Part shown: piece by piece, positions 11,291-23,970 of the stretch
Numbering within the stretch: position 1 is the first letter of the stretch
How the letters are laid out: each line of letters begins with the position of its first letter
Assembly: GCA_002917775.1 (NCBI GenBank)
Contig: KZ627161.1
Location: 2,063,202-2,127,201 of the forward strand
Source of the DNA: Glaciozyma antarctica PI12
Lineage: Eukaryota > Basidiomycota > Microbotryomycetes > Kriegeriales > Camptobasidiaceae
Reading direction: 5' to 3'
DNA length: 64,000 nt
Notes under the pieces: generated by a model
The model's input: only the letters and a program-made list of their open reading frames with translations
Told to the model about the DNA's origin: nothing
Databases searched by the model: none
Translations under genes and position numbers: made by a program

Positions 11291-13363
11291 CTCACGCCCC
11301 TCTCCGGAAAATGATGTCGGGATCTGTACGCGAGATCAGCTCCTGGCACACCTCACAAAGCGCCGGACTCACCCTCCTGGTACTCCTCCGCCGAGACCCA
11401 CATCTTCTTGAACGTGCTCAACCCCGCCAGGATACTGCCTCCGATCCAAGTCGAGTACTTGCGTTCCGGAGGCGCGCTGATACGGATCTTCGTCTCCCGC
11501 AACGCGAGCTTTTTGACCTCGTGCAATAACCGGTCTCCGAATCCTGCATGCGAGTATCAGCGTCCTGCACTCTGAGAAAGAACGAGAACGTACCCTTGAC
11601 CAACGTTCCTCCACCGCTGAGCACGACGTTACCGAACAGGCTCTTTCGCAGGTCCAGATCCGAGCGATTGATCGAATCCACCACGACCTGGTGCACGCCA
11701 GCGTACTCCAGTCCGACGAGCTCGGGAGTGAAGAGAAGTTCGGGAGCGCGATGGCGTTCTGCTCCAAGCTGCGTGGGAGGTATCAGTCCTCGTTCCTCGT
11801 AGAGCGGACGAGAGACGAACGTGGATAATGTTCCCGTCTGGAAGCTTGAAGTCCTCTCCTCGTCCTCCTGCGTCCTTCTCCTCCTTCGAAGGCGATAGAG
11901 CGACATAGCACGTCTTCTCCTCTGCGCTCCAGCATCAGCTAGCGTTCCCGATACAGCGAAAAGCACGCACTGATCATTCGCACCACCTCCTTCTCCGCCG
12001 TCGTATGCAGGTGGTAGCCCGATTTGCGAAGCAAAAGCTGTAGATGATCCGTTACGTCTCTGCGCAGTTTAATCAATGACCATCGCCGAGGGAGAGCGAG
12101 GAAGACGTACCGCCCTGCGACATCCACTCGCCGAATCGCATGCGGAATGGAGAAGCCCTCGAACACTGGCACAGCGTGGGTGACTCCATCTCCTGAATCA
12201 AGCACGATACCCGTCGTCCGGCCGGAAGCGTACCTGCACGCACTATTGAGCACGAAGAACGAGCGGAGAGGTCTAGAGCAACGCACAGCGCTAGAATCGC
12301 CTGAACAGACGTGTACATAGCAGGGACGTTGAACGTCTCGAAGAAGATCTGAGCGGCTTGCTCGCGATTCGAATGCGGGTTGAGAGGAGCTTCGGTTAGA
12401 AGGACGGGGTGCTGCGCGGGGGTCAGCAGCTGCTGGGAGTGTGAGGTGACGAGACTCACCTCTTCTGAGAGCGTGCGAAGGTCCTCCGAGTAGACGTGTG
12501 CCCAAATCCGCTCCATGTCGTCCCAATCTGTTACGATTCCGTGCGTGATGGGGTAGCTGGGGGAGACTGGGTTAGCGAGGAGTGCGATGTGAGGTGTGAG
12601 GTAGTTGACGGCTCTGGTGTCACTGACAGAGCTCCCTTGTCTCCATTCACAAGGTGCGACCTTGAGGAGGGGAGCGCTGTCTCCCGCTGTACGCTTCGGT
12701 AGCCGTGCAGCTCACGAGGTGCTGCTGGCGTGGACAAACACGAAGCGAACTGTGCGGGCACCATTCGCCACAGGCTCGAGCTGGGATCCAGACTAGAAAT
12801 CCCCACCTACAGCGGCACCTTCTGGCGAGGGAGACCTCGCCGTCAGGTACAGCATCAGGCATGGCTCCAGGCTGGCTTCGCGCGCAGCTCCTCGCGCCTC
12901 AGGAACTGGAACGCGCAGGGCATGCATGATTCTCTACAGCAGCTAGTCTCTTGGTCCCTAGGGAAAAGAAAGCCGCAAGCAGTCTCTGCCGGCCCTGCGT
13001 CCCGAGCACCGCGAACGGCACCACCTCCTCCAACCTCACCAACCCAACCTCACTCACTTGATCCTCAACAGTCCTCTCAGCTCCTGCGCCTTCCTCCCAA
13101 TAAACGTATCTCCCTCCACAGCCCCCGCCATCACGCGCGTATGCTTCGGCCGACCTGCAGACCAACAATCAGCACGCGTCCTCCAGCAGCCCGCTCGAAC
13201 GAAGACGCACCGACGTAAGAGGGGAAGAAGGCCGAGGGGTGGTCGGATCCTGCGAAGCCTGCCTTGAGCGTGCCGGACCCATTGTCGATCACGACGGGTT
13301 GGTTGAGTTGGTCCAGTTTGGCGGCAGGGAAGGAGGGAGGGCCGAGCGGGCTGGAAACAGGTG
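11291..13363 (-). CDS. ARP1: Actin-related protein 1 (centractin, dynactin filament subunit)
   Basis: The conserved body begins with [18 protein letters not shown] (phosphate-binding loop 1) and continues with [55 protein letters not shown] (loop 2), [19 protein letters not shown] and [18 protein letters not shown]. It ends with [20 protein letters not shown] and a final [10 protein letters not shown] before TGA 11291-11293. The KAGFAG/GRPKHTR spacing and the DPDII tail identify Arp1 rather than conventional actin. Arp1 forms the short filament of dynactin, which links dynein to cargo. The last intron splits the Asp codon before PDII. The start is unresolved: the reading frame continues upstream of the actin core as a Pro/Ser-rich stretch to a probable 3' splice site at 13363, and the first exon, perhaps from an ATG near 13700, was not secured. 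The end coordinate is therefore a minimum. Confidence 0.9.
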
Positions 13364-13810
13364 CTGTGGCGGCGCGGACGGGGCGGTGAGGGAGGCAGCG
13401 AAGGTGATGCGGTAGTTACTGGAGGTGTGCGAGCTGGGGGAGGAGCAAGAGAGTAGAGTTGGCCAAGGGACGCGAGCGAGCTCTTCGACGGCGACGACGC
13501 TCTTTCTCTCCCCACAGCTTGCTGCACTCGAAAGACCAGCACTCACCGCCTTACAGACCAGCTGTTTACGCCTTCGCCTCCCTAGATCCTCTGTGGAACG
13601 AGAGCAGCACCTCTCCTCCCTTCCTCGACACTGGCTCTCCGCTCGTTCTCTACCTCCGCCCTCTGCCGCCCTCTTCACCGACTCCTCAGCAGCTCTTTCC
13701 ATATCCAGCTCACACGCCAGTCCCGCCAGCTCAATCCAGTCGCTCTCCTCCGCCATTCCACCTCCTCCCTTCGATCCGCCGCTTTCTCCTCCACCTCTCT
13801 CCAAGCCGCC
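13364..13810. promoter_or_regulatory. Divergent intergenic region between ARP1 and the M16 peptidase
   Basis: Shared upstream region of two head-to-head genes, with part of the ARP1 5' leader or first exon. It is strongly C/T-rich on the plus strand near 13730-13805, as is common just upstream of starts in this window. No specific binding site was identified. Confidence 0.35.
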
Positions 13811-16800
13811 ATGCCCGCCTACGACAGCAACGGCACCGCCCGTGTGAGGCGGCCTCAACCAGCTGCATCTCGAGGAACCGCGATGGAGGTCGATGAAGAG
13901 GTACCGGTGTCTTTGGCGCAGAAGGCAGCTCCTTCGACGTTCGAGCCTCAGGCGGAGAGCACGACGCTCAACGCTATTCCGCACAAGCTAGGCAACTTTG
14001 AGCTCATTACGGAGGAGACGCTCGAGTTTGCGGATGTCAAGATCGCTAAGTGGAGGAGCAAGGAGACCGGGCTGAAGGTCGTCTGGGCGGATGTCGAAGG
14101 TGCGTAGCTCAGAGCGGTTCGTGGAGAGGAGCCAGCTGACGAGGTGTACGTACCGCAGGACCTCTTGTGCAAGGCTACTTCTCGGTAGCGACCGAGATCT
14201 TCGACGACAGCGGGCGACCGCACACGCTCGAGCATCTCATCTTCATGGGCAGTGAGCAGTGAGTCGGAGGAGCCTCCACGAGGGGCCGTAAACTGACTTG
14301 GCTCCGCGCAGATACCCTTACAAGGGAGTTCTTGACACTCTGGCGAACCGCATGTTTGCGAACGGCACGAACGCCTGGACGGATACCACCAACACGACCT
14401 ACACTGTCGTACGTCTTGCGCATGGGAGCTAGATCAAGCAGACTGCTGACCTCTGTACTCACAGGGAACCGCCGGAGCTGAAGGATTCCTCGGTATCCTG
14501 CCTGTCTTCCTCGATCACGTTCTCTACCCGTCAGTCCCGACGCTCTCGTTCGAAGACGCACTCGCTCACGCTCCACGCAGGACCCTTACTCAAGCCGGCT
14601 TTGTGACCGAAGTGCACAACGTCAACGGAAAGGGAGAGGACTCTGGCGTCGTCTACTCTGGTAAGCTCATCTCTCCAGCTGTCCACGACCGAAGCTAACG
14701 AAGTGGGGATCGCAGAAATGCAGGGCAGGGAGAACGGCAGCGACGACCTTATGCAGCTTGCGTACGTTACTTCTCTCCCGAGCAGAACACCCGGCTGACG
14801 GCTGCGTTCCAGCCTCCAGCGAACGCTCTTTAGCAAGAAGAACGCCTACCGCAGCGAGACCGGCGGCTTGATGGAAGCTCTTCGCAAGCTCCGCGTCGAA
14901 GAGAGTACGTTCTCCCCTCCTCTCACTCGAACCAAGCCGTAACTCTCTCCAGTCCGCGAGTACCACGCCTCCGCCTACCTCCCTCACAACCTCACCCTCA
15001 TCGTCGCCGGCCGCTCCCTCTCCCCCGCCGCTTCTACTCTCCAATCTCCAATCCAAGATTGAGCCCTCCCTCGTCGCGCACAAGCAAAACAACGGCCCTC
15101 ACCCCGAAGGCTGGAAGCGGCCGTTCGTCGAGAGCACGACGGCGAGCAACCACCCCACGATCCCGAAGGACTTGACTGAGGTCGTCGAGTTCCCGGAGAA
15201 GGACGAAAGCGTCGGAACGATCTACGTTTCTTGGATCGGACCGCCTGCGCAGGACTTTATTACGACGACTGGGTTGCAGGTCCTTGGCGAGTACTTGACC
15301 GACAGCGCTGTCAGTCCGCTGTACCAGCAGTTTGTTGAGATCGAGGAGCCGACTTGCACGGGTTCATTGATCCGCGTTGCCTTCTTCGCGCCCGAGCTGA
15401 TTTCTCTGGCGGCGCAGACATCTCGTTCGCCTCGTCGACCCAAGATCCCTCCGTCCTCACCGCGTACCTCTTCTCCGTCCCTTCGGCGAACCTCAAGACC
15501 CTCGATGGCGAGTTCAAGGACGCTCTCGCGCGTATTGCGAAGGAGGGCATCGACATGACCCGAATGGCGAGCATCCTTGAGAAGCAGAGGCTTCAGACGC
15601 TCGAGGCGATCGAGACGGACGCGGCCGACTCGCTCTCGAACTCGATCCTAACAGGTGCGTGATACGAGTGCTGGTTGATGAGCTGGAACTGATGAGGACT
15701 CGCAGATGCTCTCTTCGGCGCTGAGGACGGTTCGGAACTGGGACCTTCGATGGCCGATATCTCTCACTACCGTACGCTCAACGGCTGGACCTCGCCGCAG
15801 TGGGTCGCCCTTCTCAACAAGTGCGTTCTTTACCTTCCTCGCACTTGCCAGAGCCTAATCCTCGCCTCGCAGGTGGCACGTCGACGCTCGTTCGGTCACC
15901 ATCATCGGCCAGCCCTCTGCCGCACTCGCTGAGAAGATCGAGAAGGACGATAAGGAGCGGGTCGCCGCGACCGTCGCCAAGCTTGGACCTGAGGGACTCG
16001 CTAAGCTTGCGAAGGAGATCGAGGACGCGCAGGAGGAGAACGATAGGCCTATTCCACCTGAGATCATCAAGGAGTTCGAGGTTCCCGACGTCAACAAGAT
16101 CGATTGGATTTCGGTCGAGACGGCTAGGAGTGCTGGCGTTGCGAAGGACGGGAAGCAGCTGTCGAACCGCGTGCAGAAGCACATCGATGCTGATGGAGCG
16201 GAGCTGCCTCTCTTCATTCAGTTCGATCGTGAGTCCTCCGTCGCCCGCACAACGCTCTCCAGATGCTCACTCTGCGCTCCGCAGACATCCAATCGAGCTT
16301 CGTCGAGATCTCCATCGTCCTCTTCGCCGACGACATCCCCGGCATCCTCGGTTCTCACCTCCGCGCCCTCCTCCCCATATACCTCGACTCCTTCTTCAGC
16401 CTCCCCGTCACGCGTGCCGATGGCACCAAGCTCGGCTACGAAGACGTCGTGCGAACGCTCGACGCCGAGACCCTCTCTCACTCGATCCACTGCGGAAACC
16501 CGCTGCAGGAGGGCATCTCGCTCAAGATCAAGGTCCTCAAGGAGAAGTACCCCACGGCGATTGCGTGGCTTAGAGATCTGCTCTGGGGCAGCACCTTCTC
16601 AGTCGAGCGGTGAGCACCTTTGCTCTTCGTTGCCCGTGCTCGAACTCACGCTCCCTCGCTTCGTTCATCAGGCTTAAGATCTCTGCGATCAAGGCTCTTC
16701 AGGATCTTCCGTCGGAGAAGCGCGAGGGCTCAGAGGTGGCGCACAGCACCTACCGTCAGCTCATCAGCACGGATGACAGGTACGTCTTATCCTCCTCGAG

Positions 16801-18242
16801 CACGGTACGTTGCTGACGCACTCCTCACAGCACTGGAATCGCTATGAACCTCCTCAACCGTGCCGAATTCCTTCCCGCTTTCATCGCCAGGCTCAAGCAG
16901 GAGCCCGACGCTATCGTCGCCGAGTTCGAGGCCTTCCGTCGTGGCAGTACGTGATTCCTCTTTCCCCGCGGAACAAAGCTGAACTGCCGTCACAGTCACT
17001 GATCCCAAGGCGATGCGTGTCAGCGTCAAGGGCGACATCCTCAGCCTTCAGAACCCGTCCTCGGCGTGGCTCACCAACTTCAGGGAGCTCCCCAAGTTCC
17101 CAGTGAGCAGCTACATCTCGCGCTCGCTCCTGATCGCCTCATTGACGCGCGTGCTCCTTTGTAGGCGACGGAGCTGGTCCCCGTCACCCTCGGCAGCGAC
17201 GTTCTCGGTCCTCTCGGACGCAAGCCTGCTCACAAGGTATGCTGGCTCCCATCTCACGGTTCGATACCAGGGGCTGACGTCTCTCGAACAGGTCGTCGTC
17301 TTTGGCATCTCCTCAATCGAGTCGAGCTTCGCCTACCACGTTGCTCGGGGACCTCAGGGCTGGGCTCACCCCGATCAGCCTGCGCTCACTGTCGCTCGCT
17401 CGGTCTTGAACGCGATGGAGGGCTTCCTCTGGAAGTGTGAGTTTCCGCGCGCTCGTTTTGACTCGAGGGACGGGCTGACGCGATGGCTTGCAGTCATTCG
17501 TGGTGCGGGACTCGCGTATGGCGCCAACATCGAGCAGGACCTCGAGACTGGTTTGATTTACTACCGCGTACGTCCGCATAACTTGCGCACGCGTTAAACG
17601 AAGCTGACCTCGTAAACAGGTGTACAAGTCGCCCGACAGTCACGCTGCGTTCGTTGCTGCGAAGAGCCTGATCGACAAGCTCGTTTCCGGCGAGGTGCGT
17701 CTTCCTTCTCTCAAGCGAGGAACCCGGCTTATTCAGTTATGCAGATTGAGATTGACGAGCTCACTGTGGAGTCGGCCAAGAGCTCGCTAGCCTACAACAC
17801 CGCCGCGAAGGAGTCGACGATGAACGACGCTGTGCGTGTCCTTCCTCTCGTTTTCGAGCCGCTACTCAACTCAAGCTCCCACAGGCCCACGCTTCGTTCG
17901 TTCAGCAAGTCTTGCTCAACCTACCACCGGGACACGGTCGCATCGCTCTCGCCAAGACCAAGGTTCGTCGCACCTCGCCCGTCGGCGAAACAAGCTGACA
18001 CCCCTCTCTTGTAGGACATCACCGTCGCTGATATCCTGCGCGTTATTCGCACGTGGGTGCAGCCCATCTTCCACCCCGATACGTCCATCGGCAGTATCGC
18101 GATGGGAACGGCGAAGCTCCCGGAGACGGTCGCTCAGTTCGCGGCTCTCGGGTACAGCGTCGAGGAGCGGCAGTTTGGCCAGACGGACGGTGATGATGAG
18201 GGGAGTGAAGGGAGTGAGGGGAGTGAGTCTGGCTCTGAGTAA
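13811..18242 (+). CDS. M16-family zinc metallopeptidase (Sdd3/YOL098C-like)
   Basis: Start ATG 13811, stop TAA 18240-18242, with well over ten exons. The N-terminal catalytic domain has the inverted zinc motif in GRPHTLEHLIFMGSEQ, followed by YPYKGVLDTLANR, NAWTDTTNTTYTV and the distal Glu in VVYSEMQGREN. The remaining length has the repeated alpha/beta half-domains expected of single-chain M16 enzymes such as insulysin, presequence protease and the fungal Sdd3 group. I see no clear mitochondrial presequence: the N-terminus is acidic soon after the start (TAMEVDEEVP), so a cytosolic location is more likely than a matrix one. The C-terminus ends in Glu-Gly-Ser repeats (EGSEGSEGSESGSE). Likely role is breakdown of small unfolded peptides; substrate unknown. 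Presequence protease is the main alternative. Confidence 0.85.
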
Positions 18243-18388
18243 ATAGACGTGACATTGAGAGCACCGCCTGTCTGAGAATGAGAAAGGAGTCCGCGAGAAC
18301 GCCGACTTGCCAGAGTTCAAGTCCTTTGCTGTTTGTCCTCAACCAGCTCCCCCTCTCGCTCGCTGCTTCCGTGCGCTCGGCAGCTATC

Positions 18389-19296
18389 ATGCCTATCATG
18401 CTAGAAGACAGTCATTGTGCCACTTGCGGTCGCTGTGAGTCTCATTCGCTGCCGCCTTGGTTCCGACGAGCTGACTCCGACTCACGCTCTCCCTTCCCTC
18501 AGCTACTGACGATCCTCAAGTTACGCTGCCGAGGTGCGCAGGCTGCAGAAGCATCTCCTGTGAGTTATAGTCTCTTCGTTACGTTCCCCCGCTGACGTCT
18601 CTGCACCAAGACTGCAATACCGCCTGCCAACGGCGTTGCTGGAGTTCCCATCGTCCCATCTGCACCATCATCCAGCGAGCGTGTTCCGACAAGCACCTGA
18701 AAATCCCACTTCTAGGCGAAGACGACTTTTCTCGAGCCATCGGCATGGGACTCCTCCTCAAGTCGTTTAACCAGGACTGCATTCCCCGCCTGTGCGACTA
18801 CCGAGACCTCTACGTGCACCAGCTCATCGTCGCCATCGCAAGCGCCTACCACCTCTCCTCTCCCCAGCCTCTCCACTCTACCCACGTGGTGCACCTCGTC
18901 TTGTCGCTCAATCTCCCCTCGACTCCCCTCGCACAGGCGTTTACCTGGATCGACGCTTCGCTCGTACGGCACGAGGAGATGCGAGCTTGGGCGCACGCCT
19001 GGGGAGATACCGGCGGAATCGCTTACGGCTTGGAGGAGCCGCAGATCGACGAGTTTGTGAGGCAACTTGGGCAGCCGTATCTTTCGGGGCTAAGGAGCTC
19101 GAACGACCGGACCTCCGTCGTGGTCCCGCTTGTTCTGACTGGGGTGCTTCGCGGGAAAGAGATGGGGATGTCGGCGTCGATTCAGCTGAGTGTGGAGATT
19201 GCTACGCCGGTTGAAATGCCGGTGGATGAGGAGTGGAAGGAGCACTTGAGGGAGGCTTTTGCGACGGGTCCGGAGTCCGGCGGTTCGGTGGCATGA
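18389..19296 (+). CDS. MYND-type zinc finger protein
   Basis: Three exons from ATG 18389 to TGA 19294-19296. The N-terminus is a complete MYND finger assembled over two introns: HCATCGR, then LPRCAGCRSISYCNTACQ, then RRCWSSHRPIC. The rest, from CSDKHLKIPLLGEDDFS onwards, has no recognised domain but is a soluble mixed alpha/beta sequence. MYND fingers bind proline-containing peptides and often sit in transcriptional or histone-methylating proteins. No SET domain is visible here, so methyltransferase activity is not supported. It lies about 145 bases downstream of the peptidase gene on the same strand. Confidence 0.75.
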
Positions 19297-20040
19297 AAAT
19301 GGGAGAAGAAGCGGAGCGATTACGAGCTTGACGCGAAGTTCAGATGATACTGAGCTTTGGTAAAGAGACGTGGGCGAGAGCAGGAGAGCAGCAGGCCTTC
19401 GACGCTCGGACGAGTCTGGACGAGCTCGCGAGATGGAGCTTCCTCTTCCTCTCTCCTCGTAGCTCCCTCCCTCTCCCCCCACCCCCCCAACGCGTGCCAG
19501 GACGTATTCCGAGCTTCTAAGATCACGCTGTGCAAATGTGTCGCCGGAGTGAGTCCTCCCACCGCTCGGGAGAGGTGGCGTCGTTGGCGAACAGGTCGCT
19601 GACTTCTCTCGACTCCTCTAGCGGCGACCGATCTCTACCCCAACACTCTCCTATGAAGGCGGCGAGGATTGATTATGCCGGTGAGGATGAGCTTTAACAA
19701 CTGGCTGGATAAGCAGGAGGACGTTGAGTGGCGAAGGTCGTTCGTGAGGTGCTTGCGAGGGCCGAGGTTGCGAAGCTGCAGAAACACGAATGCGAGAGCG
19801 AGACTTCGTCAAAGTCTGAGGGAGAGTGAGAGCATCGAAGGAACGTTCGAGCGAGAAACGATTACCCTTCACGCGACGGATCAGCGCGATGCTCTCTCCC
19901 CCCAATTCCCCTCACCCCCAGTTCACATTGCTCGCAGCGAAGCTGAGCATCGTCGAAAGCTTTCCAGAGATACCTCGCGCCCTCAACAGCCCGCACAAAC
20001 CCCCATCGTACATTCCAACAAAAGGTTCCCCCGCCTCGCA
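19297..20040. other. Convergent intergenic region
   Basis: About 740 bases between the 3' ends of the MYND and mannosyltransferase genes. Some exon-like open stretches exist on the plus strand (around 19500-19760), but no chain of exons with a start and a domain could be built. No RNA gene or repeat seen. Confidence 0.35.
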
Positions 20041-22094
20041 CTACTTGCTGTCGCAGTGCTTCTCTATCAGCCTCGGGAACCTCGACTCCCACACCAACGC
20101 CGCTCCGATCATATCACTGCACCCGCGCCATCAGTCACGCACCCTCAAGCTCGAGAAAGACGGAAACGCACGCCAAAACACGATCGTAACCTCCGTCGCT
20201 CAATTTTCGCACATCGACCTCGCGAATATTCTTCACTGCGCGCGCGTAGAAACTTAATCAGCCTCGACGACGAGCGAGAGAGCGAGAAACGAACGTACTG
20301 CACCAAGGCTCGGTCTCACAATCCCATTCGACCGTCCCAAACGTCCAATGCGTCGCCATGAACCACCCCAAGCTCTTGACCCTCTTCTGCTGAAACAAAC
20401 TTCCATTAAACCACAGAGGCCGGCCGGTATGATCGAGGTGGAAGAGGTGGTCGGAGCAGATGCGAGAATCGACGGAGTGCGAGGAACGGTCTGGGTGGGT
20501 GAGTTGTCCGATGAGGGCGGCGAATGGGGGGTCGAAGTGGTAGGGAATCTGGCCGAGCTCGAAGCTCATCCAGAAGGATTCTTTGTCGCCGTACGTGAAG
20601 GCGTAGGTGACTGGTTCTCGTACCGCCTGCTCGCAGCGAGGTTAGCGAAGGTCCCCCTGGCGATCGAGAACGAACGAGCTCACCTTCGTATTCAGCTGCC
20701 CCGTCAATATAAGCCCCATGACAACCTTCTTACTCATCTTATCAAACACGACGACCCCACTTTCCATCTCCTCCCTCGAAGCCTTCTCCGTCCAAAACCG
20801 ACTCTTCAGCATCTCCTCGCTCGGCGTTCGTCCTTCCATCACGCCTCGCCACCATGTATGAACGTCGCCATCGCCGGGAAAGATCTCGCGATCGCGGAAG
20901 AAGAGAGTGCCGGTTTCGAGGTAGCCTGGGTCGGAGAAGAGGTTCTCGGGAGGTTGGAGGAAGATGGCGTCGGCGTCGAGGCTGAGAGGAATCATTAGCT
21001 GGGTACGACGGGGCGGAGAGCGATATGGAGAGGAGAGGACGTACATGATGATCTCTTGGAAGGTCGAGGCGAGGAGAGCGAAGCTCTTGATCGCCCAGCC
21101 GCCGTCCTTGAGCCCGACGTGTTCCTCATCAAAGAAATGCATGACGTTGAGCATATCGCTATGCAGCAAGAACTCGTCAGCCTCCCTCCAGCACAACGAG
21201 AACGAAGGACATACACGTCGGGAGAGATGGAGCGAAGTGCGGCGCGAAGCTCGGGAGGAAGGTCATCGTTCCCTGCGTAGGCGACTTGGATTGGGAGAGA
21301 GGTGTTGTGGACGTGCTTGAGGGTGGCGATCAGGTGAACGGCGTATTGGAACTGGTCCTTTCCGACGGGGATCACGATGCCTTGAGGACTGTTCGACGAA
21401 GAGGTTAGCTCCGCCCCCTTCCAAATTCTCCGTCCTCAGCGTTGCAAGGGGATACGACGTTCCACCGGAAAAGAGAGACCGCTCACACAGTGTAGTGAGC
21501 TCGAAGACTGCCCCAACCAAAAGTCAGCGGAGATGCGCGGTCTCCGAGAGGGAAGGCTCACGCTTCCAGTGATCGAGGCTGTTTGGGAGAGCGGTTGACG
21601 AATGGGAAGAGCTTGGCGAAGAGCTTGTCGTGGTGGTAGGCGAGGCTCCGCTTGTACGTCTGGAGCGTCGTCGCGTTGAGCTGAGGGAAGCGTTCCTCCA
21701 TCGTTTCCTCGAGGTGCTTCATCTCGCCCAACGCGATGAACCGGTCCGCAAAGCCTGCGATATCCTCAATTTCCGTCTCCGTCTCGAGTCTGCGAGACGC
21801 CGTTAGCTTTCAGGAAGGTGGGGAGAGGGACGGGCGACGCACGCATTCCGTGTGAGCAACAGGACCCGAATGAGCTCCGTGTCGGCCTCCTTCTTATCCG
21901 CCAGCTTCTTCGAAGGACCGAACAGAATCTGGAACCAGAACAGGTCCGCTAACAGCAACAGGAGGACGATCGCGACTGTAGCTTGGCCTGCCGCGCGCTT
22001 GGTGAACCCGCCTTCCTCGCCTTGATGCGGACGGGCGAGTCTTGCCTTCCTTGTCCTTGTCCTTGCCAAAGTCGCGGCTGTTGTGTAGTCCCAT
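20041..22094 (-). CDS. MNN1-family alpha-1,3-mannosyltransferase, Golgi type II membrane protein
   Basis: Stop TAG at 20041-20043; nearest good ATG at 22094 (MGLHNSRDFGKDKDKEG). A single hydrophobic anchor, ATVAIVLLLLLADLFWF, follows a basic tail, as in Golgi glycosyltransferases. The lumenal domain contains PQGIVIPVGKDQFQYAVHL, ADEFLLHSDMLNVMHFFD, and the metal-binding DxD element in LIPLSLDADAIFLQPP. Then come SGVVVFDKMSKKVVMG, DKESFWMSFELGQIPYHFDP and HTGRPLWFNGSLFQQK. These blocks match the MNN1 mannosyltransferase family, which adds terminal mannose to glycoproteins. The last intron (gtgcgt donor, about 55 nt) gives the tail ADMIGAALVWESRFPRLIEK. The frame holding the ATG and the frame holding the membrane anchor differ by one base between about 22000 and 22070. 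Either a small intron was missed or the sequence has an error, so the N-terminus is unsure. Confidence 0.82.
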
Positions 22095-22610
22095 TGTACG
22101 CGCGTAAGGAGGGCAAGGGGAGCTCGGGGGCGAGAGGTAGGAGGAAGAAAACATGGTGCTCCCCCCTCGAGCGGTCACCGCTGCACGCTCTGTCCTCGAG
22201 GCGGAGCGAGCGTAGGAGTTCCGTCTAGCGTCGTCGTGGGCGGAGCGAGAAAGGTATGGCGTGAAGGAGAGAAGCAACGGCGCCTTCGCGCTAGCTCGAG
22301 GGAGAAGAGTCGGAGGAGCCGAGCAATTTAAACTTTGCACGCGTCGACGCGACTTGGTCGTCTTCTTCGCGCCGTTTGCTAAGGAGGCAAGTGGACAGCG
22401 AGACGATTCGACGGTGTAGACGATCTAATAGGACGCAGAAGGCGAGCGAACTGCTCAGAGTCTCCAGTCACCTTTTCTCCGAGCGCGACGCTGCTTGCTG
22501 ACCGAGACCAGTTCGACTATCTCTCGCTCGCTCGCGACCATCGTTCCGTGGTCCCCCTTGCTCACGAAATTAACAGCTGAACGCCCTCACGCAATTCACA
22601 CGCGCCTGCA
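22095..22610. other. Intergenic region upstream of the mannosyltransferase
   Basis: About 515 bases between two minus-strand genes. An open stretch upstream of 22094 could extend the mannosyltransferase N-terminus but has no supporting feature. No other gene seen. Confidence 0.35.
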
Positions 22611-23643
22611 TTACTCCTTACTCCCCACACTCGCTCTCCGTCCCCCTCTCAGTACCTCCCTGCACTCCCTCCCCACCTCCTCCGCTCCACTAACTCCCTC
22701 CTCCTCCCAAGCTCTCAAACTCGGTTCCCACAGCCCCCACAGCTGATCCGCCTTCTTCCTCTCCCCACTCGCCAGGAGCTCGCGCAAGAGGATGGGGAGG
22801 GAGAGGAGGGCGGGGAGGTGGAGGAGGGGGTCAAAGGCGGTTTGAGGAGGGACGGATTCGGGGAGGGAAGCGAGGGGGAGGGAGGAGGGGTGTGAGGGTG
22901 GAGGAGGTGGCGGAGTGTGGGTCGGTGAGGAGGCGAGGGAGGTGGAGAGTTGGGAGATGGATTGGAAGGAGGCTTTGAGCGAGTCGAGAGAGGCGTCTAG
23001 GGCGAGAGCTCGGGATTTCATCTGTAATCATAAGAGCGTTAAGTTTGTTCACGACGAGGTACGGAGGCGCCGCCAGTGGAGGAGGAGGTAGCTCCCTCCG
23101 CGAGAGAGCAGGACGTCGTCGAGCAGCACACACCTTCCGAATCGTATCGCTCGCCTCGATAAGCTCGTGGTGGTGGTTATAAACCAAGCTCTGCCTCTCC
23201 CCATCCAGCTCCCGAATCTCTGCGCGCCACCATCAGCTCCCACCCCGCACCCACTCAGGACCCACCACGTACCACCCAGCAGCTCATTCTCCCTCCTCAG
23301 CAACTCGGGCACCGTACTCTCACTACTGAGCTTCTCAAAATACACCGCAGGGACGAACGACGCCGGTGAATCTGCGTACACCTCAGCTCCCTCCCGCCTT
23401 CCTCCTTCAAAGGGCGAACGCACCGATATCCAACGGGTCCCCCTTCTTCTCCCCATTCTCTGAAGTAGCAGGGAGGCCATAGTAGTCGCGCAGGAGGTTG
23501 CGGGAACGCTTCTTTCGCTCGGAGCCGTTCGAGGAGGCGATGGACGTGGAGCTGAAGCCACGCGTGAGGGGAGCGGGGATGGGAGGAGGGGAGGTCAGGC
23601 GTGAGGTGCTGGCGATGCTGTTGGAAGTGGTGTGGACTGGCAT
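22611..23643 (-). CDS. VPS51: Vps51, GARP/EARP tethering complex subunit
   Basis: Start ATG 23643, stop TAA 22611-22613. After a Ser/Pro-rich lead come KRSRNLLRDYYGL, SPASFVPAVYFEKLSSES, TVPELLRRENELLGEIREL, QSLVYNHHHELIEASDTIRK and MKSRALALDASLDSLKASF. This series is the N-terminal Vps51/Exo84-like helical module found in every Vps51. The protein acts at the trans-Golgi network, tethering endosome-derived vesicles and binding the SNARE Tlg1 through its N-terminal region. The remaining C-terminal part is Pro-rich and then helical. At roughly 280 residues it is close to the short yeast form rather than the long animal form. Introns interrupt the conserved module. Confidence 0.88.
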
Positions 23644-23970
23644 GGAGGAGGGGCGACGAGGCGAGGATGATGGAGGAGGGAGAGAGCGACGGGCAGGAGT
23701 GCTCGCGCCTTGCAGCCCGCTTGTTTGGCAGCGCCTGTTCTCTCCTCGTAAAGGCTTATAGGCTCTGTACGGAAGCTCAACAAGCTCCAGGGACACGAAA
23801 ACGAGGGTCGCTGCATTCGTAAAAGAATCCCTCCGCTCCTAACAGGTCACCTCCTCGCTCCCCTCGCTCCTTCGCTCTTCTCCATCACCGCTCATCCTGG
23901 GAGAGAGAAGGAAAGTAATAAGCTGAAGTCAATTGCAAAGGGAATACGGTACTTACTACCTCACAGCTCT

